Shown piece by piece: positions 7,696 to 16,368 of a stretch of DNA of 64,000 nt; positions within the stretch are counted from its first letter, which is position 1; every line of letters begins with the position of its first letter. The DNA comes from Reichenbachiella sp. Lineage in GTDB: Bacteria > Bacteroidota > Bacteroidia > Cytophagales > Cyclobacteriaceae. Location of the stretch: positions 4,491,501 to 4,555,500 of the forward strand of contig NZ_JAWPMM010000001.1 in assembly GCF_033344935.1 (NCBI RefSeq), written 5' to 3'. A program made the translations under genes and the position numbers. The notes below the pieces were generated by a model. It was not told the DNA's origin. It did no database searches and saw only the letters and a list, made by a program, of their open reading frames with translations.

Positions 7696-9192
7696 ATGGA
7701 AAAGTCTAAAAAATGGCCTCAGATCCTGATTGGGATAGTTCTTCTTTCCGCAGGTATATTCGTTGGAAAAATATGGTTTAATCCTCCGGTAGCTATACCA
7801 CTACCAGTGGCCTATACCAACAATGAAGGCGGAAACACTGGTGTGATCCCTAGCTCCTATGATCCGGTCAACGGGAAGATCATCGAAGTGAAAGATGGCG
7901 ACAAAATACAAGACGCGGTGGTCGAAGCAAAGTCTGGCGACTTGATCAGGGTATATCCTGGTGTCTATAACGAAACCGTGTATATCGACAAAGATGGCAT
8001 CACGCTACAGGGCGTGACTATTAATAGCGAATGGGCCATTTTAGATGGACAGTCACAGCTGAACGATGCTTTTTTGTACTCTGGAAACAATATCACGATT
8101 GAAAATTTCAAAATCGTTAAGTACAAAGGGAACGCCATCATGGGACAGGCTGGCAACAACTATGTGATCCGAAACAACTGGATCATTGACACCGGTGTCT
8201 ACGGTATATTCCCTCAGTTTGGTAAGAATGGACTGATCGAGTACAACATACTATCAGGCATAGAAGACGCTGCCATATACGTAGGCATGTGCGATAATGT
8301 GGATGTAAAATTCAACGAAGTATTTGAAAGTGTTGCTGGGATTGAGATTGAAAACTCCAGACATGCACTGGTAGAAAGTAATTACGTGCATGACAATACA
8401 GGTGGGATATTGGTATTCATCACGCCGGGATTACCCATCAAAACTACCTTTGATGTGATTGTGAGAAACAATTTTGTGGTCAACAACAATACGCCAAACT
8501 TTGCCATTCCGGGATCGATGGTATCTAGCATCCCTCGGGGTACAGGTATTGTGATTATGGCTGCGGATGACGTCATCGTGGAAAACAACATCATCTCTGG
8601 CAACATCAACGCTGGTATTGCCATTACGGACTTATCCTTCGGCGCACAGATTTCTAAAGATCCAGACTCAGATCCATATCCAGACCGATTAGTGATTCTT
8701 GACAATTTCATGCATAATAATGGCACCGACCCGATTGAAGAAATTAAGGTGGCTATGATGACACAATTCAGTGAGCTTGGCCCAGACATCGTGGCTGTAG
8801 GTGGAGGTACAGGCAGTACCATTAGAAATCGAAATCAATACCGGACTTTCGGTATCGGAGGGTATGGAGAAGCGACTATCACCAACACGAAAAATGTAAA
8901 AACATTCCTGTTGGACGAAATGGTACAACCACGAAGTATAACTGCTTCGGAGCGTGCCAAGCTGACCTACTATGGAATATGTGCTGGGTGTCATGCTTAT
9001 GACATCAAGATGATAGGCCCTCCTACCAAAATTATCCAGGCACTATACAAAGACAATCCCGAAGGCATTGCTGAGTATGCTGCCAATCCAGTAAAAAAAC
9101 GCCAGGATTTTGCTGAAATGCCTCCGCAAAAGCATATCGACGATGAAACTCGCTTAGAAGTAGCCAAGTTTATGTTGAGCTTAACCAAATAA
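7696..9192 (+). CDS. Right-handed beta-helix (NosD-like) protein with C-terminal cytochrome c domain
   Basis: 498 residues. Layout: N-terminal signal anchor (residues about 9-26), a parallel beta-helix region (about 55-350) starting with IIEVKDGDKIQDAVVEAKSGDLIRV and continuing with repeats rich in N-N-x-I/V turns (VIRNNWII, VIVENNIISGNINAGIAI), then a cytochrome c domain with CAGCH at 429-433 and the axial Met in FAEMPPQKH near 475. The beta-helix part resembles the NosD/CASH family of carbohydrate-binding or carbohydrate-acting proteins. The fusion of such a fold to a haem domain, with two other haem proteins immediately upstream (18-base gap to the peroxidase), suggests electron transfer to or from a bound substrate. 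The substrate is not evident. Confidence 0.85.
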   Translation: MEKSKKWPQILIGIVLLSAGIFVGKIWFNPPVAIPLPVAYTNNEGGNTGVIPSSYDPVNGKIIEVKDGDKIQDAVVEAKSGDLIRVYPGVYNETVYIDKDGITLQGVTINSEWAILDGQSQLNDAFLYSGNNITIENFKIVKYKGNAIMGQAGNNYVIRNNWIIDTGVYGIFPQFGKNGLIEYNILSGIEDAAIYVGMCDNVDVKFNEVFESVAGIEIENSRHALVESNYVHDNTGGILVFITPGLPIKTTFDVIVRNNFVVNNNTPNFAIPGSMVSSIPRGTGIVIMAADDVIVENNIISGNINAGIAITDLSFGAQISKDPDSDPYPDRLVILDNFMHNNGTDPIEEIKVAMMTQFSELGPDIVAVGGGTGSTIRNRNQYRTFGIGGYGEATITNTKNVKTFLLDEMVQPRSITASERAKLTYYGICAGCHAYDIKMIGPPTKIIQALYKDNPEGIAEYAANPVKKRQDFAEMPPQKHIDDETRLEVAKFMLSLTK

Positions 9193-9206
9193 GCATTAAG
9201 GCCTCG

Positions 9207-10313
9207 CTATCGCGAAAGAAACTTAATACACTGAGGACCTTTGACAACCGGTATGTCAGAGGTCTTTTTGTATCCGCCTGTGATTGAATCAATTTTCATG
9301 ACACTGATTTGATCTGATCTTTTCTGAGCTACCAACAAGTATTTACCTGAAGGATCCACTTCAAAAGCTCTCGGCCAGTCCCCTCCACAACTTTCATTGC
9401 TAATAATATTCAATCCACCAATTTGTTGATCTATTTGTCCTACCGCTAGCGTATTAGCTCCACGATTCGAAGCGTATAAAAATCGTCCATCGGGGGTAAT
9501 ATGTAAGTCTGCAGATTTGTTGAAACCGTCAAAGCCTTTGGGCAAAATACCATTCTCACCGACTTTTTTTGTAATACCTAATTCAGGGTGATATACGTAC
9601 GTCAGTACGCGACCGGTCAGTTCAGCCAAGACATACACATACGGCAGACTCGGATGAAACACCAAATGTCGAGGGCCGAAACCAGGAGTCACTTTGGTAA
9701 TAGAAACGGGTTCTTTAGAGAAAACACCTGTGTCATTCAACCTATAAGTTTTCACTTCATCCGTACCAAGATCGGTCACATATACTAAATCTCCCGTCGG
9801 AGCAGGTAATATCATATGTGCATGCGGTCCTTCTTGTCTACTCTGATTAATACTTGACCCTTCGTGTTTGATATGAGAAACGCCGTCGCCAATTCCACCG
9901 TTTTCGTCGATGGTATAACTCGCAAATGAGCCTGAGACATAATAGGCCACCAATACATATTTCTTGTCAGACGAAATACTGATATAGCAGGGACCTTTCC
10001 CCATGTGATCAACGGCATTGATCAGAGTAAGCTCACCAGTTTGCCTGTTTATTTTGAAAGATTGAATGCCTTCCTTATTCACAGTATACAATCTAGAATC
10101 GGCTTGGTTCACAGCCAGATATGAAGAAGTTTTCACTTCTGATACCTGGTTTACTTTCGTCAATTTACCTGATTCTTCCTCCCAGTTGTAAACACTAATT
10201 CCATATTCCGAAACTGGGAGATTGTGTGAAACATATACAAAATGAGTGGGCTGTGATTCCGAATGAAACCAGCCAAAAATAGAAACAAGCAAAAAAAGGA
10301 GTGACTTAACCAT
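9207..10313 (-). CDS. Secreted lactonase, 6-phosphogluconolactonase (YbhE/Pgl) beta-propeller family
   Basis: 368 residues with a signal peptide (cleavage near SESQPTHF) before a seven-bladed propeller of the lactonase family. Typical segments are GISVYNWEEESGKLTKV at the start, GPCYISISSDKKYVLVAYY, EGPHAHMILPAPTGDLVYVTDLGTDEVKTY, GFGPRHLVFHP, and SADLHITPDGRFLYASNRG. Because it is exported, a free aldonolactone or other sugar lactone is a more likely substrate than cytoplasmic 6-phosphogluconolactone. It converges on the haem operon with only 14 bases between stop codons. A link to oxidised sugars made by that operon is possible but only inferred. Confidence 0.82.
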   Translation of the reverse strand: MVKSLLFLLVSIFGWFHSESQPTHFVYVSHNLPVSEYGISVYNWEEESGKLTKVNQVSEVKTSSYLAVNQADSRLYTVNKEGIQSFKINRQTGELTLINAVDHMGKGPCYISISSDKKYVLVAYYVSGSFASYTIDENGGIGDGVSHIKHEGSSINQSRQEGPHAHMILPAPTGDLVYVTDLGTDEVKTYRLNDTGVFSKEPVSITKVTPGFGPRHLVFHPSLPYVYVLAELTGRVLTYVYHPELGITKKVGENGILPKGFDGFNKSADLHITPDGRFLYASNRGANTLAVGQIDQQIGGLNIISNESCGGDWPRAFEVDPSGKYLLVAQKRSDQISVMKIDSITGGYKKTSDIPVVKGPQCIKFLSR

Positions 10314-10472
10314 TCTTGAATTTTAAAGTAATGTAATAATATCAGCAATTATATCGCTGAATATTGGCTTAGAGTGCATATTCAGCGATTCTGTACGATT
10401 TGACCCCCACTTTCGAACTTTCAAAACCTGTGATTCGACTAACTATGAATATCATTTTAAAGCAAGATAATC

Positions 10473-11774
10473 ATGAATAAAAATTACAATCTTTTAAGAA
10501 AATTACAGCGATCATTAATGGTCGCGACTATGGTTGCACTGGGGTCATTGGCCGTTTCGTGCGGAGACGATGAAGAAGACCAGGACGACAATATCGCCCC
10601 TATCCCAACAATCACATCTATCAGTCCTGATAGCGCAGAGCCTGGTGATGACATAACAATCACAGGAACTGATTTGAGTGATGCGACTAGTGTTACATTC
10701 AATGAAGTGGCAGCCGCCGCTATTGTTTCTAACACTGCTACAGAAATAGTCGCCACACTTCCGGAAAATGCCTCTACTGGCAAAGTATCAGTTGCTACTG
10801 CAGGTGGTTTAGCCATTAGCGAAGGCGATCTAACGGTGATTGTCATTGGCGCTGCTGTAGTAGAGAGTATCGAGCCGATTTCTGCTCAAGTAGGAGAAAA
10901 CATCGTAATTACCGGTATTGATATGGAAACTGTGTCTTCTGTAAAAATTGGAGATGTAGACGCCACCGTAGTAAGTACCACAGCAACGACTGCAGAAGTA
11001 ACTGTAGGAGAAGGCACAACATATGGCGCGAAGACTTTGACGATTGTCAATGAAGGTGGTTCTACAACTACATCTGTAGAAACCACCAAATTTTATGTAA
11101 TCCAAATGATCGATGAGATCTATCAGGAAACCTTTGATAGCGAAAACCCTGACGTAATAGGGATGACAGGAAGTGCTGATGGTGAAGAATCTACCGTGCA
11201 CGGAGTGAGCACGGAGGTATCAGAAGAAGCTACGGATCTACCACCAGCTATCGATGGTGCATTTTTTCATATGGAAGGATTCAGTAGTATGGAATACTCT
11301 ACCAGTTACATGGCTCAACTGGGTTTAAGAACACAAGACGTAGGTACATTTGCCGATTTTTTCGGAGATGCTATTGCAGCTGAAGATGTTTATTTCAATA
11401 TCCAGATCAACTTTGGGGAATTACCTGAAGGTTATGCAACATCAGAAGACGCAGCAGATATTCTAGTCGGCTTGAGAATCAGATTTGAAACTGATGACTA
11501 CGAATGGACACCTACCATGAAAGAAATCCATGATTTAGGATTTGAAGCAGATGAAAATGGATGGTACAACCTTTCCGTCCCTGCCACACTTTTTGACGAT
11601 GACGCAGCTATTGGTACATTTGCCTTCAAAGACATGAAAAGGTACGCAGTAGCGCAAAGACGAAACTATGGAGCAGGCACGGCATTACCACTAAGTACGG
11701 CAGGTGGAGGAGTTCATGCGACCTTAAGTTTTGACAATGTAAGCATCTCATTAGGTGGTCCATTGAGCTACTAA
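10473..11774 (+). CDS. Surface lipoprotein with two IPT/TIG domains
   Basis: 433 residues. The signal peptide ends at LAVSCGDDEEDQDDN; acidic residues after the lipid-bearing Cys fit a Bacteroidota surface-export signal. Two Ig-like IPT/TIG repeats follow (PTITSISPDSAEPGDDITITGTDLS at residues 49-73 in outline, and VESIEPISAQVGENIVITGID later). A C-terminal domain of about 220 residues ends with ATLSFDNVSISLGG and resembles glycan-binding modules of SusE/SusF-like or SGBP proteins, although no family is recognised with certainty. It is monocistronic with its own terminator. The nearby polysaccharide locus suggests a surface glycan-binding role, which is inference. Confidence 0.7.
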   Translation: MNKNYNLLRKLQRSLMVATMVALGSLAVSCGDDEEDQDDNIAPIPTITSISPDSAEPGDDITITGTDLSDATSVTFNEVAAAAIVSNTATEIVATLPENASTGKVSVATAGGLAISEGDLTVIVIGAAVVESIEPISAQVGENIVITGIDMETVSSVKIGDVDATVVSTTATTAEVTVGEGTTYGAKTLTIVNEGGSTTTSVETTKFYVIQMIDEIYQETFDSENPDVIGMTGSADGEESTVHGVSTEVSEEATDLPPAIDGAFFHMEGFSSMEYSTSYMAQLGLRTQDVGTFADFFGDAIAAEDVYFNIQINFGELPEGYATSEDAADILVGLRIRFETDDYEWTPTMKEIHDLGFEADENGWYNLSVPATLFDDDAAIGTFAFKDMKRYAVAQRRNYGAGTALPLSTAGGGVHATLSFDNVSISLGGPLSY

Positions 11775-11817
11775 AATCTAACTGTTCACACTTAGTTTAA
11801 TAGACTAAGAAGTTAGG

Positions 11818-11845
11818 CCGGAGGGGAAACCCTCCGGTTTTTTTT
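11818..11845 (+). terminator. Rho-independent terminator of the IPT/TIG lipoprotein gene
   Basis: Perfect 8-bp stem CCGGAGGG / CCCTCCGG closed by a GAAA tetraloop and followed by eight T residues (11838-11845), 43 bases after the stop codon. This is a textbook intrinsic terminator on the plus strand. Confidence 0.95.
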
Positions 11846-12046
11846 GTGTTTACACTTTCCCATTTTCCGACCTCCATTTCTTCTGATTAATAGGCATGGT
11901 TTGCACTCGTACTATTCAGACGATAAATATGATTCTAGCATAATCCTGGACTTAAAGCAGCAGCGATTCGAAGTGACTATTCACTTAAGTGAAAATCTGG
12001 ACAAGGTTTGATGTATGTTGTACTAAATAACACAACACTTGTAGGC

Positions 12047-13708
12047 CTATTGATTTCTCCCCATCAATTGATAATCGAAAAGAGATGGATGAGAAGTGAG
12101 CGATTGATTGGTGCCTTCTATATAGGCATTAGGCCCGTATTCAATCCTGATATCACGGTTGGCATGAACGCCGATGAGCCGAGCTGATGCGCCATCATTC
12201 ATTCCGTCCAACAAAACAGTACCCTTCTGATCAAAAGCATTTTCAAAATGCACATCGATATTCCAGAAAGTAGTAAACGCCCCGTGAGATGGTTTCCAAT
12301 ACGATGCCCCTCCACCAGCAAACAAAGGATAAGACATAGATCCCTGATCCAAATTCACATATACTTTGATATTGTCAAATAAATTTTGATGATTAGCCCC
12401 AGAATGCTGATCTAGTATTGGATCACTGTAGATCGTACAATCGTGATACACACTTTTGGTCGCGTGTGTATTAAAACTCAAGGGGTGAATGACTTTATTA
12501 GATACAATCAAGTTGTCCACCAAAACATTGTGCACGCTACCCATACTCACCGAATAATGCGCTTTTTTATCACCCAACGTAATGATATCTCGAATAGTGA
12601 CATTGGCAGATTCCTCGGTCAGTATCCCACTGTCAGCATTTTCTATTCTCACATCGTTCACCCAGCTATTGAATAATCTCGTCAAATAGATGCCGTTGTA
12701 ACCATCTTCTACGTGGTGTGCGATATTTGGTGCCATGGGAAACTCTATTTTGAAATGCTCAATACCTACTTCTTCGAGATGAATCCAGGCTGTCATCTGG
12801 CAATTCCATACTGAACGAACGTCCTGCAACAAAGGGTCTTTAATAGTAATCGTAAGGCCATCAATAGATGTAACTTGGACTTGTTGTACGACCAATGGAT
12901 GCTCAGGGTAATTCCAATGATGTGACCCCACCTTTAAATCCGAATAGTTATACAACTCCTGGATCAAGGACCCTTCAGGCCCTTCATTGTTGAACCATTC
13001 AATTTGGACAATATCTCCTACTTTCAAACCATCCATGCGCTCACACTCGATTTTATTTCTCCCCTTTTTTCCTTTGGCCAATTTGGCCAATACCACAGGC
13101 GCTTCATCATACTTATTCAAATAGTTTTTTACTCGAGCGCCTGGATAAATCGTCCATATCATCCCTCCCGACCAGGCATATTGTGAAAAAGGTAAATCGA
13201 TGTTGTTCTCTGGTTCTCGCTGTCTTTTATTTAATTCTATCAGGTATTCCCTAAGTTCTTTTAGCTCAGGTGGATTCTTGAGAAAGGACATGGGTCTTGG
13301 ACAAAATATGGTAGTACCACCTTGACCACTCCCTGCTCCTCGTAGCACCAAATTGCTTCTCCTGATATATATTATTTCACTAAGTATCAACTTTCCAGGC
13401 GGCAACTGAACTACTACAGGGCCTTCTACCTCATGCGCTGCTGCCATAGCTTTCAAAATAGCTTGACTATCGTCCAGTCCATCATCTGGCAATGCGCCAA
13501 ATTCTATTACATCAATAATTTTACCCTTGGGGTTTGAAGGAATTTTTTCTTCGCTAAATCTGTAACCTGCAAAAGAATAATCAGGTAAATACACCTCTTC
13601 TTTGATGGACTCATCAGATATTATTTTTGGCTCATATTCATTCAATAATGAATAGGAAGAGTAGAGACACACTGCCAGTGTCCCCACCATTTTTAATGAA
13701 AAGCTCAT
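12047..13708 (-). CDS. Pectate-lyase-3-like beta-helix protein (DUF4955-type), no sorting tail
   Basis: 553 residues with an N-terminal hydrophobic segment. The core is a right-handed beta-helix of the Pectate_lyase_3 kind: IDVIEFGALPDDGLDDSQAI near residue 65, VVQLPPGKLILSEIIYIRRSNLVLRGAGSGQGGTTIF near 105, and a later run of short strands (NVTIRDIITLGDKK). It shares with the next protein upstream the motifs YSFAGYxFSEExIP, GAGSGxGGTxIF and DxHSGA, so the two are paralogues. The C-terminal region resembles what is annotated as DUF4955. It is the last gene of the uronate polysaccharide locus. Probably cleaves or binds a uronate-containing chain, but catalytic residues cannot be assigned by eye and lyase activity is inferred from neighbours. 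Confidence 0.75.
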   Translation of the reverse strand: MSFSLKMVGTLAVCLYSSYSLLNEYEPKIISDESIKEEVYLPDYSFAGYRFSEEKIPSNPKGKIIDVIEFGALPDDGLDDSQAILKAMAAAHEVEGPVVVQLPPGKLILSEIIYIRRSNLVLRGAGSGQGGTTIFCPRPMSFLKNPPELKELREYLIELNKRQREPENNIDLPFSQYAWSGGMIWTIYPGARVKNYLNKYDEAPVVLAKLAKGKKGRNKIECERMDGLKVGDIVQIEWFNNEGPEGSLIQELYNYSDLKVGSHHWNYPEHPLVVQQVQVTSIDGLTITIKDPLLQDVRSVWNCQMTAWIHLEEVGIEHFKIEFPMAPNIAHHVEDGYNGIYLTRLFNSWVNDVRIENADSGILTEESANVTIRDIITLGDKKAHYSVSMGSVHNVLVDNLIVSNKVIHPLSFNTHATKSVYHDCTIYSDPILDQHSGANHQNLFDNIKVYVNLDQGSMSYPLFAGGGASYWKPSHGAFTTFWNIDVHFENAFDQKGTVLLDGMNDGASARLIGVHANRDIRIEYGPNAYIEGTNQSLTSHPSLFDYQLMGRNQ

Positions 13709-13713
13709 GGTTG

Positions 13714-16368
13714 CTAGTTTTTAAAGAATTTTCTAATGGCCTTTCCAGTTGTTGTCTGGATTTGTAGAGTGTAGACTCCAGGGTTCAATAGCGCCGAATT
13801 CACACGGCATTCTCCTTCCGAACATTTATACGAAACTGGGCCTATAGACCTACCCATCAGATCTGTGATCTCAATATTTTGAAATTGTGAAGCACTGCGA
13901 ATAATTAATTCTTCTATCACAGGATTTGGGTATATGCTTAGTGTTTGATTGGGTTCAAAGCCAGTAACTAATAGCTCTTCCACCATTACTGTTATCGAAA
14001 CTGTAGCTTCACTCCCCAAATCATCAATGGCCACAGCCTTCAACACATAGGTACCCGCTTCCATATCGAACAGATCAGGGTCCAGATCGGATCTTTCTCC
14101 CCAAGCATATGGAAAGACAGTCTCTTTGCGCTGTACATCATCATTGAGATAGAGCCGTACTTCTTCGATTTGACCATCGGCATCGCTCGCATTTACAACC
14201 ACATTAACATCACTACCGATAGTAAAATTTTGACCCGTAGAAGGGGTGTCAAAGGTGATCATAGGAAAATCATTGACTACAAGTGGCTGTTCCTCCGCTG
14301 TGATGAGTCCATCATTGTCCGTGGCTTCTAAACGCAAAGTATAATTTCCGCTTGTCAGGTGGTCCAATGCATCCAACGACACCCATCGATACGGTGTAGT
14401 GTTCAATTCGCTGATTTCTTCGTCATCCAAAAACAAAGTGACTGCTGCCACTGTCCCATCCTCATCAGAGGCCATAGCCTCCACAGTCAGTGCCATGCCG
14501 CTTTGGTGAATATTACCCGAAGTAGGAGAGGTAAATTCCACCTCAGGCGCCTGTCCTACATGAATCAAAATAGAGTCCTTGGTCACGTTGGATTCATTGT
14601 CCTGGACTTCAACCTTCAACCAATATTCCCCTCCTTCTAAATCAAAAAGACCAGGATCTTCGGCTTCACTGTTTCCCCACTGATAGGGTGCCGTAGTCAG
14701 TTCTCTCTGCTTAGAGTCGTTGATATATAGAATAGCTTTGCTGACTGTGCCGTCCGGATCGCTTGCTTCTATATGCACTGGCACATCAGACGCAATATCA
14801 TATTGAGCGCCATGGTTTGGCGACTGCCAACTGATGGTTGGTTTGGTCGTGGATACCTCTAATCTCAAATTCAACTGAGCTTCGAATAAAGAGGCTGGCG
14901 AAACTCGCTCTCCTTCCATTTGGTCTATACCCACGTCGAATTTGTTTACAGTCCCATTCGGCTGAAACCCGATGAAATTGGGTAACGCATAAGTATTTCC
15001 ATTTCTATTGACAGCATCCCAAAAATCATATGTTCGGGTCTCGGAAGATTTATGAACAAAATTCCAAAAAGTGAAATCTTTACCATGATGTGGGTAGCTT
15101 TCATACGGCCCACCATTTTTGTTCATCACCCCGCCATCCATGTCATCCATGAGCGTGGCATAAGGTTGCCCACTATGACTGTCGATCGACTGGTCTTCGA
15201 GCATTTTACATCTGAGGTAAACGGTATTCACTCCTGCATAACCCGTGCCCGGTCCATGATACTGGCCTGCTTGATCGTCGCAATCTTTTACAAGCAGTCC
15301 ATAGCCTCTTCTTGTCAAAAATGAAGCATGGCCCTTTTTGCCGGAAATGACAATATTTTCAATAGTGACACCTATCGACTCTCGTACATCTACCACTTGG
15401 TTCCAGCTGTTAAATTCACAATTTCTCAGCCAGGCATTATGTACGTTTTCAAACTGAATAGCATTCCAAGCATAATCGTGAATGTCGTCTTTGTGATGCA
15501 CAAAGTCCTCTTCATAATTTTCCCAATTACTTGAAAACAAAATATCTTCAACACCGACTTCTTCTATTACGTTGTAATGCGAGATGGTGTATTTCAAGGA
15601 TAGTTCTGGCAGAGGCGTTTGAATAGGGTTTTTGAAAGTTAAACGTGTACCATTGATGGCTACGATCTCGTGAAGCTCGTGCAAGCTCATGCCTCCTCCA
15701 GAGCCAAACAGGCGAGTCCAATCATCTTCATTCAACTCCAAGCCTTCAAAATGTACTTCAGCAAATTCGTTACTCTTATGAGTAATAAGAATCACTTCTC
15801 CAACGGAGAAGCCTGAGGCGTCTTCCACAATCACCGAAAAAGCACCCTTTTCCACAGGCTCTGCGATAAAGGTATGGCCTGCGGCAGGACTTGAAGCAGG
15901 CTCAAACAAAAATTGCCAATGTCCATTTTTCACTCTCATTTCGTCCATAAAAATTTCAGTGCCGCCATTGCCCGACCCGGCCCCCTTCAGCACGATGTTA
16001 CTTCTTGAAATTCTAATATTCTTATTAGCATCATTGTCTGCACTGACTAGAAATTTTCCTGCGGGAAAATAAACCACAGCCGGGCCATTGTGTGATTCCG
16101 CCGCATTGATGGCCGCCTGTATGGCATCGTCATCGTGCCCCTCATCATCCGCCACAGCTCCATAATCCGTCACGTTAAACTGCTGCCAATCATCCACTAC
16201 AGGTATTTCCTCTTCTGAATAATGATAACCCGCATACGAATAATCCAGCAATTCTGGTGTGACACCAATAGATTTATCAGCTTGACAATCCACCCAAATT
16301 TGTGGTGTTTGAGCATGGCTCGTTATTCCTATGGCTAGTCCAAAGGCAATGATGAATAGAGTTCTCAT
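13714..16368 (-). CDS. Secreted pectate-lyase-3-like protein with Ig-like repeats and T9SS sorting domain
   Basis: 884 residues. Order: signal peptide (residues 1-19), Pectate_lyase_3 beta-helix with DUF4955-like tail (about 30-510), three bacterial Ig-like repeats (about 520-800, each with VEASDxDGTVxxVxLYxND and YxWGxxxxLDPxLFDxExGxYxLK), and a type IX secretion sorting domain (about 810-884) beginning near LSIYPNPVIEELII and ending TTGKAIRKFFKN. It is therefore a large extracellular or surface-attached enzyme, the likely first attacker of the polymer. The start overlaps the GH2 stop by four bases, so the two are coupled. It is a paralogue of the downstream protein, which lacks the Ig and T9SS parts; division of labour between surface and periplasm is inferred. 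Confidence 0.83.
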   Translation of the reverse strand: MRTLFIIAFGLAIGITSHAQTPQIWVDCQADKSIGVTPELLDYSYAGYHYSEEEIPVVDDWQQFNVTDYGAVADDEGHDDDAIQAAINAAESHNGPAVVYFPAGKFLVSADNDANKNIRISRSNIVLKGAGSGNGGTEIFMDEMRVKNGHWQFLFEPASSPAAGHTFIAEPVEKGAFSVIVEDASGFSVGEVILITHKSNEFAEVHFEGLELNEDDWTRLFGSGGGMSLHELHEIVAINGTRLTFKNPIQTPLPELSLKYTISHYNVIEEVGVEDILFSSNWENYEEDFVHHKDDIHDYAWNAIQFENVHNAWLRNCEFNSWNQVVDVRESIGVTIENIVISGKKGHASFLTRRGYGLLVKDCDDQAGQYHGPGTGYAGVNTVYLRCKMLEDQSIDSHSGQPYATLMDDMDGGVMNKNGGPYESYPHHGKDFTFWNFVHKSSETRTYDFWDAVNRNGNTYALPNFIGFQPNGTVNKFDVGIDQMEGERVSPASLFEAQLNLRLEVSTTKPTISWQSPNHGAQYDIASDVPVHIEASDPDGTVSKAILYINDSKQRELTTAPYQWGNSEAEDPGLFDLEGGEYWLKVEVQDNESNVTKDSILIHVGQAPEVEFTSPTSGNIHQSGMALTVEAMASDEDGTVAAVTLFLDDEEISELNTTPYRWVSLDALDHLTSGNYTLRLEATDNDGLITAEEQPLVVNDFPMITFDTPSTGQNFTIGSDVNVVVNASDADGQIEEVRLYLNDDVQRKETVFPYAWGERSDLDPDLFDMEAGTYVLKAVAIDDLGSEATVSITVMVEELLVTGFEPNQTLSIYPNPVIEELIIRSASQFQNIEITDLMGRSIGPVSYKCSEGECRVNSALLNPGVYTLQIQTTTGKAIRKFFKN

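Noticed and set aside
11980-11993. TTCACTTAAGTGAA palindrome, similar to arms of the 47662-47706 repeat
   Set aside because: Lies between convergent genes far from any start, and the similarity is limited to about 7 bases per arm; no regulatory link can be argued.
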